Positions 43,721-52,273 of a DNA stretch of 64,000 nucleotides are shown here, piece after piece. Under the pieces are notes generated by a model. It saw nothing but the letters and a program-made list of their open reading frames with translations. It was not told the origin of the DNA and ran no database searches. Numbering within the stretch: the first letter of the stretch is position 1; each line of letters starts with the position of its first letter. This stretch comes from Desulfovibrio sp. G11 (lineage in GTDB: Bacteria; Desulfobacterota; Desulfovibrionia; Desulfovibrionales; Desulfovibrionaceae). The translations under genes and the position numbers were made by a program. The stretch covers positions 744,001 through 808,000 of the forward strand of contig NZ_LT984798.1 in the NCBI RefSeq assembly GCF_900243745.1. Direction: 5' to 3'.

Positions 43721-44155
43721 ATGAACATTACCAGTGCACGCCCAAAAGATATTCCAGCCTGTGCAGACATCTGGCTCTCGGCTTCTATCGAGGCTCATTC
43801 GTTTATTTCTCCAGATTTTTGGACGACCAACTATCCAGCCATGCTGGAGCAATACTTGCCAGCTTCAGAAGTGTTTATTGCAACGGAAGCAGAAACAATC
43901 GCAGGTTTTGCCGCTCTATATCAAGGAACATTGGTGGCTTTGTTTGTTTTGCCCGCATGGTGGAGCAAGGGAGTAGGCTCTTTGCTGTTAAAGCATGCAC
44001 AAACCCAGCACAGCGAATTGACCTTGACGGTGTATACCCAAAACAGCCGGGCAATTGGCTTTTATCAGCGACATGGATTTACAGTGCAACAAAAGCAAGT
44101 TTGCTCCCACACAAATGAATCCGAGCTTTTAATGCTTTGGAAAAAGCAATACTGA
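43721..44155 (+). CDS. GNAT-family N-acetyltransferase, YjaB-like
   Basis: A 144-aa acetyltransferase: MNITSARPKDIPACADIW, then the acetyl-CoA loop LPAWWSKGVGSLLLKHA and NSRAIGFYQRHGF. It is a relative of the frameshifted gene 4 bp upstream. Substrate unknown; small GNATs carried by islands often modify antibiotics, amino-acid analogues or tRNA-linked toxins, but nothing here tells which. Confidence 0.85.
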   Translation: MNITSARPKDIPACADIWLSASIEAHSFISPDFWTTNYPAMLEQYLPASEVFIATEAETIAGFAALYQGTLVALFVLPAWWSKGVGSLLLKHAQTQHSELTLTVYTQNSRAIGFYQRHGFTVQQKQVCSHTNESELLMLWKKQY

Positions 44156-44375
44156 TTCTCCCTCATAACAATCTTCGCTGTTCGGCCAATGTCACACAAT
44201 ATTGTTGGCGAAGGATAAAAATATAAACCCTGTCAACTCTTTTTTTGTCCACAGAGTACAAGTCTGTGCAATGCAGTACCTGTTTAAACAATACTTTTTT
44301 GAGGCCAATACAGTCCGCTAAAAAAGTCGTGATACGCTTCCTGTAACAGTCAAAGACCATTCAGGAGGTGTAACT

Positions 44376-44582
44376 ATGACTACCATGACCACAGTCCCGA
44401 CCGTCGGATTTCTCCGTCTCCCTCAAATCCTGCAACTCGTCCCCATCAGCAAAAGCGCTTGGTGGGAAGGCTGCAAAACAGGCCGCTTCCCCAAACCCGT
44501 CAAGCTCGGCCCGCGCACAACCGCCTGGAGAGCTGAAGAAATTATGGAGTTCATTGAACGAATTGGGGCGAAGGAGGAATAG
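44376..44582 (+). CDS. AlpA-like DNA-binding regulator/excisionase
   Basis: A 68-aa protein with a MerR-like winged helix: GFLRLPQILQLVPISKSAWWEGCKTGRFPKPVKLGPRTTAWRAEE. This is the AlpA pattern, a group that activates integrase or excision genes in P4-like islands. AGGAGG is the ribosome site. It should regulate the split integrase upstream, perhaps through the TGTGTATAAA boxes. An intrinsic terminator follows. Confidence 0.9.
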   Translation: MTTMTTVPTVGFLRLPQILQLVPISKSAWWEGCKTGRFPKPVKLGPRTTAWRAEEIMEFIERIGAKEE

Positions 44583-44631
44583 AGTGTTTTCTTTATAGCG
44601 CAAGAAAGCCTTTTCATTTCTACAAATATCT

Positions 44632-44663
44632 AAAGGAGTTCTGAAGATGTTCAGAGCTCCTTT
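44632..44663 (+). terminator. Intrinsic terminator after the AlpA-like gene
   Basis: AAAGGAGTTCTGAA pairs with TTCAGAGCTCCTTT (one G-T wobble) around a GATG loop. It is about 50 bp after the stop, and a short T-rich stretch follows. Confidence 0.8.
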
Positions 44664-44759
44664 CCTATTTAGTCCTCTCATGAACAGCAGTAAGAGTAAG
44701 ATGTGCATGAATCAAATTTCTGTTATGATAGGGCTAATTACAACCCCTGGAGAAATCAT

Positions 44760-45413
44760 ATGTCAATTTGTATATATTGTGAATCGGAAGAGCCAACCTC
44801 TAGTGAGCACATCCTGCAAAATGCCCTAGGAGCGGACTGGGAGCGGATTGGAATCCTATGCCCCACTTGCAACTCACTCTTTGGAAACACAATAGATAGG
44901 ATTTTAGCAGATGATTTTGTATTTTTTAGAAATTATTTAGCAATAAAAGGGAAAAAAGGAGAAGTCCCTGATTTGATAGGGACTTTACCAGATGGCACAT
45001 CATTTACACGAAAAGGGGAAACAGCCGATCTTCTTAAAAAAATTCCCCCTGATGTCCAACAAATAGCAAATGAAGCTTCTCACAAAATATTCTCTGTTCA
45101 TGCACAGGTATTGCAAACAGAGGGCGTGCGCAAAGGAATTGAAAAAGGTGCTGTAAGGGATGGCTTTCCAAATATGTTCACAGAGGTCCGTGACTATGAA
45201 GCAACAAATCCTGGAATACAATCATACACCATAAGTATAAATGTAGCCACTGTTGTCGCGCTGTGTAAAAGCATTATAAATTACACGCACATATGTATTG
45301 GTAAAAAATATAATGATATCAGATATGACTGTGCGTCAAGAGTGCATGATTTCTCATACATTTTAAAAGAATTCCCCAATGAGGCGGTAAAATTGCAAGA
45401 GGTTTGTCTATAA
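44760..45413 (+). CDS. HNH endonuclease-like zinc protein
   Basis: A 217-aa protein whose N-terminus carries CIYCESEEPTSSEHI and CPTCNSLFG, the CxxC...EH...CxxC(N) pattern of HNH-type nucleases. The rest (residues about 60-217) is unlike any family I know. It is AT-rich, unlike the core genome, which points to transfer. The start at 44760 has TGGAGA upstream. Its end overlaps the frame of the next gene, so the two form a pair. A defence role is possible, but only from the HNH motif and location. Confidence 0.65.
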   Translation: MSICIYCESEEPTSSEHILQNALGADWERIGILCPTCNSLFGNTIDRILADDFVFFRNYLAIKGKKGEVPDLIGTLPDGTSFTRKGETADLLKKIPPDVQQIANEASHKIFSVHAQVLQTEGVRKGIEKGAVRDGFPNMFTEVRDYEATNPGIQSYTISINVATVVALCKSIINYTHICIGKKYNDIRYDCASRVHDFSYILKEFPNEAVKLQEVCL

Positions 45414-46111
45414 TCGGAATTCCTCTGGCTTTTTCTTTGAAAAAAACACTTCAGAAAAAATTGAAAAAAGAAAATTCACATACTCTCTTTTTGACAGAGT
45501 ACAATGGTTCTTTATACGGTGGCTTTTTGCTTTTTGGGCACATTCCATTTGCATATCGAATAATACAAGAGTGGAAACATGGAGATGTGGCTTTTGCGAC
45601 TTCTATAAGTTATGAAACTCAAAAGCATGCTGATATTGAAATAAATAGTAAAGATTTCAAGAAAGAAATTATTTTTACAAGTCAAGACATGAATTCATTT
45701 TCAAATTTAGTCAATAAATACTTCCCAATGGTTGTTGAAGATTGCATCATTATGGATATGAAAAAAACACTTTACAACATTATGGACGGTGGAGACATAG
45801 CAAATTTTTTCCCCATAAAAGATAGTACAGTTATCAAAAAAATTCTTAAAGAACGCTTGCGAGTTATATTTAAAATTCTAACGAAGCCGCAAGGGCAATT
45901 TGATCATTTATTTGATACTGACATTAGCGATGAATTAATACTCCCAATAATAAATAAATTCTTCAACGACACTAAGGTTACAGAATTAAATAAGGATACA
46001 TATTCAACTTTTACATATAGCAGCGTAAAAAATATCATGAAATTATCTCAAGATATAAAATTTATTAATATATTAAAACAGCTTTCAGCTATATCTCAAA
46101 TGAAATTTTAA
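45404..46111 (+). CDS. Unknown protein paired with the HNH-like gene
   Basis: Up to 235 aa, Lys/Ile/Phe-rich, with a hydrophobic early stretch (YGGFLLFGHIPFAYRII) but no clear signal or known motif. The start is unclear: the frame overlaps the HNH-like stop and begins with TTG at 45404, one base after AGAGG; the next ATG (45690) would remove 95 residues. It is strongly AT-rich and comes just before an IS256 element. No function can be assigned. Confidence 0.6.
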   Translation: MSIIGIPLAFSLKKTLQKKLKKENSHTLFLTEYNGSLYGGFLLFGHIPFAYRIIQEWKHGDVAFATSISYETQKHADIEINSKDFKKEIIFTSQDMNSFSNLVNKYFPMVVEDCIIMDMKKTLYNIMDGGDIANFFPIKDSTVIKKILKERLRVIFKILTKPQGQFDHLFDTDISDELILPIINKFFNDTKVTELNKDTYSTFTYSSVKNIMKLSQDIKFINILKQLSAISQMKF

Positions 46112-46250
46112 TTTCTTCTATACAAATAGTATTTCATATAATACTTTATAAAGCCGAGGGATTACTCTGGAGCGACTTTGCTATATCAAAAGGCTTCACA
46201 TACAAAAAATAAAAAAACAAACGAGCTATGAGATGAGGTGACACGTGAGA

Positions 46251-47569
46251 GGGTGTAAGAAATTTTGTGTAATCGGCCAATCATGTTACCCCGATTATCG
46301 GAGGATTGATGATGGTCGACCCCAAAGATATACCCGATGAGTTAATTGACGCTCTGCTTGCCAACTATCAAAAGCCCGACGACCTGCTGGGAAAAAACGG
46401 CATTCTGGAACAACTGACCAAGCGAGTTATGGAGCGCGCTTTGCAAGCGGAGATGACCTACCATCTGGGGCATGAAAAACATGGCAGAGTTGCCAACGCC
46501 AGCGGCAACACCCGCAACGGCACAAGCAAAAAAACCTTGAAGGGGAAGAACGGCTCTTTGCCCATTGCGATTCCTCGAGACCGGGACGGCAGTTTTGAGC
46601 CGCAGTTGGTGGAAAAGCATCAGACCCACTGGCAAGGTTTAGATGATAGCATCATTTCGCTATATGCCCGTGGCATGAGCGTACGCGAAATCCAGGGGCA
46701 TCTGAAAGAGCTGTATCACACAGACGTTTCACCGGCGCTTATCAGCGCGGTAACCGATGAAGTGGCCGAGGATGTCCGTCAATGGCAAGGCCGCCCTCTG
46801 GATGCCATTTATCCTATCCTTTACCTGGACTGCATCCACGTTAAGGTGCGCGATTCCGGCACGGTCGGTACCAAGGCGGTGTATCTGGCCCTTGGCGTGA
46901 CCATGAGCGGCGTGAAAGATTTGTTGGGTATGTGGATCTCCCCGAACGAGGGCGCAAAGTTCTGGCTGTCCGTGGTGACGGAACTGCGAAACCGGGGAGT
47001 GCAGGACATCTTCATCGCCTGCGTGGACGGGCTTAAGGGCTTTCCGGAGGCCATTGAAAGCGTATTTCCTAAAACGCAAATCCAGCTGTGCATTGTGCAT
47101 CTGGTCCGGAACAGCTTGAAATTCGTGGGCTGGAAGGAGCGTAAAACCGTTGCCGCCGACCTGAGGGAAATATACAGCTCGCCAACGGCAGAACTGGCCC
47201 AGTCAGCCCTTGAGCGCCTGGAACACAAATACAATTCCAGTTATCCGCTCATCACAAAATCCTGGCGGGCCCACTGGCAGCGGATAATCCCCTTCTTTGA
47301 CTACCCGCCGGAAATCCGGAAGGTGATCTATACGACGAATGCCATAGAATCGCTGAACATGAGCCTGCGCAAGGTGACCAAAGCCAAGGGGGCTTTCCCC
47401 CACGATGAGGCCGTTTTCAAAATCTTCTGGCTGGCGCTGCGAAATATCAGCAAAAAATGGACTATGCCCATCAGGGATTGGAAGGCAGCGTTGAACAGAT
47501 TCGCCATACAATTTGAGGAAAGATTTCCAACTTAATAAGTAAACCGATTACACAAAGTTATGGACACCC
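46251..47569 (+). mobile_element. IS256-family insertion sequence
   Basis: A 1319-bp element with imperfect inverted repeats. The left end is GGGTGTAAGAAATTTTGTG and the right end, reversed, starts GGGTGTCCATAACTTTGTG; both end in TAATCGG. No target duplication is visible (flanks ACACGTGAG and CCCACCTGC). The right side cuts into a second integrase. Loss of the duplication suggests a deletion or rearrangement after insertion. The left end matches the 103-bp element at 54944. Confidence 0.88.
46309..47535 (+). CDS. IS256-family transposase
   Basis: A 408-aa mutator-type DDE transposase: RVMERALQAEMTYHLGHEKH at the N-terminus, LYLDCIHVKVRDSG with the first aspartate, IFIACVDGLKGFPEAIESVFP with the second, and TTNAIESLNMSLRKVTKAKG with the catalytic glutamate. 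GGAGG precedes the start. It appears intact. Confidence 0.95.
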   Translation: MMVDPKDIPDELIDALLANYQKPDDLLGKNGILEQLTKRVMERALQAEMTYHLGHEKHGRVANASGNTRNGTSKKTLKGKNGSLPIAIPRDRDGSFEPQLVEKHQTHWQGLDDSIISLYARGMSVREIQGHLKELYHTDVSPALISAVTDEVAEDVRQWQGRPLDAIYPILYLDCIHVKVRDSGTVGTKAVYLALGVTMSGVKDLLGMWISPNEGAKFWLSVVTELRNRGVQDIFIACVDGLKGFPEAIESVFPKTQIQLCIVHLVRNSLKFVGWKERKTVAADLREIYSSPTAELAQSALERLEHKYNSSYPLITKSWRAHWQRIIPFFDYPPEIRKVIYTTNAIESLNMSLRKVTKAKGAFPHDEAVFKIFWLALRNISKKWTMPIRDWKAALNRFAIQFEERFPT

Positions 47570-48219
47570 CCCACCTGCATGGCCATATATGACTTCGCCA
47601 AGGCCATGACGTTGTCGTGCCCAATCTCTCTGCGATCAAACACCTGCTCAGCAATCATTTCCAGAATGCTCAGAGGAAGCCAATCTTCAACTCCGTCAAA
47701 TGAATTCAGTTGGCGTTGTTGCTCCATGGCAGATTCAAGCATGGCCGTGTCGAGGCCAATTGATGATATCACCGATCCATTCTGGTCTAGCTCGTGCGCA
47801 ATAGGCCGCCCCTCGTCTGACTGCGCGTCCTTGTCCAGCATGAATCGGAGGTAGCCGTTCAAGCGCCTACGAATTTCATCCGGTGCCACCAGGCTTTTGT
47901 TGGGTTCATTGAGAACCTCATCCAGCGCATGTTGAAGCAGGCGCTGGAGTTCTTCGTGCGTTGGTAGGTCTTCCATCTCTAGGGCTCGCTGTAGGCGTGA
48001 ATGTAGGTCCCTTGCCAGGCGCAGTGCTTGTGGCCGACGGCCGGTGCGCAAGCTGATGCGAATTTCTGTGTGCCCCATGTGGGCTATCAGCCAGCCAGGG
48101 AACCTGCAGCGATAGTAGAAAATTCCATTCTTTAGGTAAAGGAAGCTGGGAGCTTTGCCGGAACGGAGAGGATGGACGAAAGAAGACTGCGCCATAAATC
48201 GACTCGCTTGTGACCCCAT
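47548..48219 (-). pseudogene. Second phage-type integrase, truncated by IS256
   Basis: The N-terminal part of a tyrosine recombinase with the DUF6538-like start: APSFLYLKNGIFYYRCRFPGWL, then ISLRTGRRPQALRLARDLHSRL. About 215 residues remain, and the catalytic domain is lost. The frame ends in IS256 sequence (GGVHNFV then stop). Upstream lie a hairpin and a tRNA-Leu-like 3' end, the usual attachment layout, so this is the relic of an island different from the tRNA-Ser one. Confidence 0.85.
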
Positions 48220-48300
48220 TTGTGACCCTCTTTTGAGGGAGGTCTGATTTGGGGGGTCAAAAGGCCGGAAAGGCGCATTTCAAGCCGTGGGTAAACGAAA

Positions 48301-48331
48301 AAGGGATTACAACAAGCTGTTGTAATCCCTT
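48301..48331 (-). terminator. Hairpin between the tRNA-Leu-like 3' end and the second integrase
   Basis: A perfect 14-bp stem (AAGGGATTACAACA) with a 3-nt loop. On the minus strand it is followed by TTTTT, so it terminates leftward transcription, as expected after a tRNA gene read toward the integrase. Confidence 0.8.
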
Positions 48332-48340
48332 ATCTTCTTA

Positions 48341-48357
48341 TGGTGCCGAAGGGGAGA
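48341..48357 (-). other. tRNA-Leu-like 3' end, probable attachment-site remnant
   Basis: On the minus strand this reads TCTCCCCTTCGGCACCA, the 3' end of a leucine-type tRNA with CCA. The rest of the tRNA is not present (the T arm is already lost). It lies directly upstream of the truncated integrase and its terminator, as an attL-type junction would. Confidence 0.7.
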
Positions 48358-48427
48358 ATAGGCACCGCGACACCATCGCGTTAAAAACAGCCTGTAATCA
48401 TTGATAATATTTTTTAGAAAATTTGTC

Positions 48428-48466
48428 TATGACCCCGCACTTTGACCCCCTAGTTTGACCCCACTT
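48428..48466. repeat. Three 13-bp tandem repeats (TGACCCC core)
   Basis: The units are 48428-48440, 48441-48453 and 48454-48466, each with TATGACCCC or TTTGACCCC. More TGACCC copies occur near 48209-48232 at the integrase start. They could be binding sites for the second island's integrase or regulator. Confidence 0.55.
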
Positions 48467-48488
48467 AGGGGACTTTCTACGCCAAGAG

Positions 48489-49289
48489 GTGAGCACCCGA
48501 TATGGCGCACAGTCTGTATTGTGTTTTTCAGGAAGAGGTGGAGAAGTGCTTTCCAGCGATGGAACATGGCAAGTTATATCCCGTGAGGAAACGAAAAAAC
48601 GTTTCCGCGAACGGCGGGCGGAAATTATGCTGTGTACTGACGCTGCGGCGGAAGGACTAAACTTCCAATTCTGCTGGGCGCTTATCAATTACGATATGCC
48701 GTGGAACCCTATGCGCGTGGAACAACGCATTGGCCGCATTGACCGCCTTGGGCAAGAATTTGAAAACATCCGCATTATCAACCTGCATTATGCGGACACG
48801 GTGGAAACTGATGTATACTGCGCCTTGCGGGAGCGAATAAATTTTTTCACCAACTTTGTAGGCAAGTTGCAACCCATTCTTGCCCGTCTGCCCAAGACCC
48901 TTGCCGATGTCACCCTCATCGGCAAGGAGGAAAGGCAAAGAGAGGAAGCGAACTTGCTTTCTCATCTTGCCCAAGAAGTACAAGACCTGGAAGCTTCCGG
49001 CTTTGATCTGGATGATACGACCCAGGAAGAACTGGCCGAACCTGTGCGCCCGCAAGCCTTGTATGATTTGGGATACCTCCGGCGGATATTGTGCGATCAC
49101 ACGCTACTACCACCGGGTTTACAGGCAAGCCCCATATCAGCAAAAGATTTTTCATACATCGCTCCGGGCATGGAGGTTCCAGTGCGCGTGACCACCGATG
49201 CTGATTTTTATGATGCGCACCCTGAAAGCGTGGAATTGTGGTCACCAGGCAGCCCTGCATTCCCAAATGTTTTGTATGGTGACCGATGA
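48489..49289 (+). pseudogene. C-terminal fragment of an SF2/SNF2-type helicase
   Basis: Only the last 266 codons remain. The helicase C domain is clear: IMLCTDAAAEGLNFQFCWALINYDMPWNPMRVEQRIGRIDRLGQ, which holds motifs V and VI. This is typical of large RapA/SNF2-like helicases found in defence islands, including DISARM-type sets. The ATPase half is missing: the frame closes at 48456, where the second island's junction begins. It is probably a relic cut off by that insertion. Confidence 0.8.
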
Positions 49290-49394
49290 ACATTTTTATT
49301 CTTGCAGGATATTCAAAAGTACTCTAATAATTTTTATAGCTAGCTAAGTGATGGGAAGATGGGTTTTTTTGAAAACATCTAAAGGAGAACGCAC
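49290..49394. other. AT-rich leader before a possible 14-aa peptide
   Basis: No gene was seen in this stretch. It contains AGCTAGCT, a self-complementary 8-mer, and ends in AAAGGAGA before the ATG at 49395. It probably holds the promoter of a short transcript that ends at the hairpin 49454-49497. Confidence 0.3.
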
Positions 49395-49439
49395 ATGTTT
49401 ATCTCTATCCTTTTGAAGTCACTCCGGCGTCTTTTTTAG
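49395..49439 (+). CDS. Possible 14-aa amphipathic peptide
   Basis: A tiny frame with a strong ribosome site (AAAGGAGAACGCAC before ATG): MFISILLKSLRRLF then TAG. It is hydrophobic and basic, like type I toxin or membrane-acting peptides. A very strong terminator starts 14 bp later, so a transcript of about 200 nt can be imagined. Small size makes this uncertain. Confidence 0.35.
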   Translation: MFISILLKSLRRLF

Positions 49440-49453
49440 AATTTTTTGATGGT

Positions 49454-49497
49454 AAAAATAGGATACTGCGGGGTAAAAAGCGCAGTGTCCTATTTTT
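49454..49497 (+). terminator. Strong intrinsic hairpin
   Basis: A 17-bp stem (AAAAATAGGATACTGCG with its complement, one G-T wobble) has a 10-nt loop; five T end the right arm. It works in both directions because the arms start with A and end with T. Confidence 0.88.
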
Positions 49498-49624
49498 GTA
49501 TTCTGAAATGAACGCATATCTGTCGGCGGTGAATTGCCCAGTTCTCTGATTTCTTGCGGAACAATAGCAGAGAGTGCTTACAGCGCGCAAGAAACACAGT
49601 ATTACCTGTCACGGGGCTAAAAAT

Positions 49625-50257
49625 ATGCACTTTCACTTGTCTGCCAACGCCGCCAAAGATTTTGGGGTATCCGACTTTATCCCGGCACATGGAGACCACG
49701 ATGAGTTTTCCCAACACTGGTATGTCCATAGGGTTCTCATTGATCGGCGCAAGTGCATCATCGTCATGGAAGCCCATACTCGCTACACGCTGATTTTTTG
49801 CGGTGCGACAAAACCCTTTTTTAATAAATTTCCTCAGCTAGTTGCAGACAGTTTGTGGCGGCACATTGTCGCTCTGTGCGCAGTCCCCGCCGGGCATTAC
49901 GATCGCATCCGCGACAAAGCGGCCAAAATGTGCGCGGGGATTGAGTATCACAAGGGTTTGAACAAGAGTGTCCAGTCCCACATTAAGGACGTGGCCCATG
50001 AACTTGATTGGCAAATCCATCAGAATGGCTTTCCGGTGAATCCTGGCGCTGAATTTTACTATGCAACGAAATGCAACCAGACTTTCCGGTCACGATACGG
50101 CGAAAAACAGTACATCATCCCGCTGGTGGAATTTCAGCGCCAGTGGTGTGAACGCCTGGGAGTATCCCCTTTGGAGGGCTGGTCGTTCCACTCCATGCCG
50201 CCCTTGAGTTTCTTGTGCAAAATTTTCGACATGCCCCGGCCTGGGTCGGCTTCATGA
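49625..50257 (+). CDS. DUF6933-like protein
   Basis: A 210-aa cytoplasmic protein starting MHFHLSANAAKDFGVSDF. The core WYVHRVLIDRRKCIIVMEAHTRYTLIF recalls the DUF6933 pattern, a small family of unknown function often found in islands near toxin-antitoxin genes. The start at 49625 has GGGGC upstream. It is 88 bp ahead of the toxin-antitoxin pair and could be part of that unit. Confidence 0.55.
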   Translation: MHFHLSANAAKDFGVSDFIPAHGDHDEFSQHWYVHRVLIDRRKCIIVMEAHTRYTLIFCGATKPFFNKFPQLVADSLWRHIVALCAVPAGHYDRIRDKAAKMCAGIEYHKGLNKSVQSHIKDVAHELDWQIHQNGFPVNPGAEFYYATKCNQTFRSRYGEKQYIIPLVEFQRQWCERLGVSPLEGWSFHSMPPLSFLCKIFDMPRPGSAS

Positions 50258-50345
50258 TTTGGGGAATGATAGCTCCGCAAAGGCAACAGGCGGCTTGACT
50301 GTCTTCAATTCGTGCATTAATATTTTCCTAAAATAGGAAACAGCC

Positions 50346-50627
50346 ATGCTCGCACAACCCACTATAAAGACCATCGGCGTTAACGGCCAAATTTCTCTGG
50401 GCAAGCAGTACGCTGGCCAGCAGGTGCTTGTGGAGGAACAAGAAACGGGCGTGTGGCTTATCCGCACCGCCGATGTGATTCCGCATAACGAACGTTGGCT
50501 GCACGAGTCGGACCACCAGGCCAAGCTGGGTGCCGCCTTGTCTTGGGCGGCGACCAATAAGGCTTCAGATGCCGATAGTGATGCCGTCCTTGAACGTTTG
50601 GCCGGGCAAAATGACAGTGCCGAATAA
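50346..50627 (+). CDS. Antitoxin, AbrB-like
   Basis: A 93-aa protein whose first 45 residues (IKTIGVNGQISLGKQYAGQQVLVEEQETGVWLIR) have the swapped-hairpin pattern of AbrB/SpoVT-type DNA-binding antitoxins; the rest is a flexible toxin-neutralising tail. AGGAAA is the ribosome site. Its end overlaps the toxin start by 17 bp. It should repress its own operon and neutralise the toxin. Confidence 0.7.
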   Translation: MLAQPTIKTIGVNGQISLGKQYAGQQVLVEEQETGVWLIRTADVIPHNERWLHESDHQAKLGAALSWAATNKASDADSDAVLERLAGQNDSAE

Positions 50628-50934
50628 GCAACTCATCCGGCTGGATCTGAACAACCCTGTGTTTCAGGATGCTCTTTTTGCGTTGCAAAAGGAGGAGCGC
50701 CTGGCCGTGCTGGATACCTTGAAAAAACTTCGGCAATTGCACTGGCCCCAGCTCTATGCGGACAAGGGATTGCGTTGGGAAAAAATAGCCAGCATCAAGC
50801 CGCCAGAAGGCATTTCCGCTTTATATTCCCTGCGGATTACCAGAAGTTGTCGAGCGACAGCCTTCCGTGACGGGGACTTTCTTCGATTTTTGACCATCCA
50901 TTCCGACCACGATGCCACATATGGAAAGAAGTAA
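50611..50934 (+). CDS. RelE/HigB-like toxin
   Basis: A 107-aa protein: LNNPVFQDALFALQKEERLAVLDTLKKLRQL, then YSLRITRSCRATAFRDGDFLRFLTIHSDHDATYGKK. The conserved final strand FLRFLTIHSDHDATY is the RelE/HigB-type C-terminus. It overlaps the antitoxin gene by 17 bp. Members are mRNA interferases or gyrase poisons. The start at 50611 was chosen by the overlap and because earlier in-frame sequence is low complexity. Confidence 0.75.
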   Translation: MTVPNKQLIRLDLNNPVFQDALFALQKEERLAVLDTLKKLRQLHWPQLYADKGLRWEKIASIKPPEGISALYSLRITRSCRATAFRDGDFLRFLTIHSDHDATYGKK

Positions 50935-51022
50935 GATCGCCAACGCCCATGCTTCTTCGCTATTACACTGAGCGATTCTTTTTCACGGTCTGAATGGCTG
51001 TAATCATCAGATACACCCATTG

Positions 51023-52272
51023 CTGTCCGGCTAAGGGGTAACAAAAAAGTCCAAAATCTCAGCAGTATGTGGTATAAGAAGTTACCACAACAACTTGCCA
51101 CACAAGGAGATTTTGGACTTGAGCCATCATACTACACTCTTCTCTCAACTGCTATCCCTGATACCGGGACATGTTTTTGAAAAACTCGAACGCAAGCACA
51201 AAACTGGCCGCTCTTCACGCCAATTTGGATTCAAGGAGCAATTCACCGTCATGGCCTTTATCCAACTCGCTGCAAGGCGCTCTTTACGCGATGGGCTTCG
51301 CGCCTTGGAGGCGGCCAAGAGACGGCTGTATCACCTCGGCTTGAAATCAGTAGCGCGTTCCACGGTTGCCGATGCCAACAATTCAAGGCCTGTGGAATTT
51401 TTCAAAGACCTGTTCGCTGAAATGTATGGCCTGTGCCATCTTCGTGCGCCTCGTCACAAATTCCGCTTCAAGTGCAAACTGTACAGCATGGACGCCACCA
51501 CCATCAGCCTATGCCTGTCCATCTTTCCCTGGGCGTCGTTCCGGCGGAACAAGGCTGGCGTGAAAGTAAATACCGTGCTTGACCACGATGGCTACATCCC
51601 CGCCTTCGTCGATATCAGCAATGCCAAAACCCACGAAAGCCGCATGGCCAAAAGTCTTTCATTGCCAAAGGGTTCCATCGTCACCTTCGATAAAGGCTAT
51701 ATCTGCTATTCCTGGTTTCGCATGTTGACCGCGAAGGGCATTTTCTTCGTAACCCGACTGAAGAGCAATGCTGCCTATAAGCTCGTTGATCGCCGCGCCG
51801 TAGACCGGAAAACCGGGGTCACGTCCGATCACATCATTGACGTGAGCAGCCGGGGAAAAACCACTCGTCTACGCAGAATCGGCTATCGCGATGCGAAAAC
51901 CGGCAAACGGTACGAATTTTTGACCAACCATTTCCGCCTGTCCGCCAAGACAATTGCTGATATCTATAAAGAACGCTGGCAAATTGAAATATTCTTCCGC
52001 GAAGTCAAACAAAATCTGCATATTAAAAGCTTTGTCGGGCGCTCGGAGAATGCGGTGCACATCCAGATTTATACGGCCCTGACCGTGTATTTACTCCTGG
52101 CCTATCAGAAATTCCTGAGCAAGCTTGGGCTGTCGGTGCAACAACTCTTCGAGCTCATTTGCTTGAATCTGTTCGGCAAGGATTCTCTGGAAGAACTTCT
52201 GAATCCGCGAAGACGAAAAACTATAAACACCTATAGTTATAGCCTGTTAGCTATGGGTGCTTAACCGGACAA
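51023..52272 (+). mobile_element. IS4-family insertion sequence
   Basis: A 1250-bp element with terminal repeats (C/T)TGTCCGG(C/T)TAAG. A 5-bp direct repeat, CATTG, flanks it (51018-51022 and 52273-52277). A gene fragment lies to the right, and no matching frame lies to the left. Confidence 0.8.
51119..52264 (+). CDS. IS4-family transposase
   Basis: A 381-aa transposase: LFSQLLSLIPGHVFEKLERKHKTGR, LYSMDATTISLCLSIFPWASFR with the first aspartate, TFDKGYICYSWFRML with the second, and the YREK-type segment IYKERWQIEIFFREVKQNL with the catalytic glutamate. TTG 51119 was chosen because AAGGAG is 9 bases upstream; TTG 51095 and 51113 are alternatives. The frame is intact. Confidence 0.93.
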   Translation: MSHHTTLFSQLLSLIPGHVFEKLERKHKTGRSSRQFGFKEQFTVMAFIQLAARRSLRDGLRALEAAKRRLYHLGLKSVARSTVADANNSRPVEFFKDLFAEMYGLCHLRAPRHKFRFKCKLYSMDATTISLCLSIFPWASFRRNKAGVKVNTVLDHDGYIPAFVDISNAKTHESRMAKSLSLPKGSIVTFDKGYICYSWFRMLTAKGIFFVTRLKSNAAYKLVDRRAVDRKTGVTSDHIIDVSSRGKTTRLRRIGYRDAKTGKRYEFLTNHFRLSAKTIADIYKERWQIEIFFREVKQNLHIKSFVGRSENAVHIQIYTALTVYLLLAYQKFLSKLGLSVQQLFELICLNLFGKDSLEELLNPRRRKTINTYSYSLLAMGA

Positions 52273-52273
52273 C

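Noticed and set aside
44647..44829. 60-codon frame after the AlpA-like gene
   Set aside because: Its start lies inside the terminator hairpin, and it overlaps the HNH-like start without its own ribosome site.
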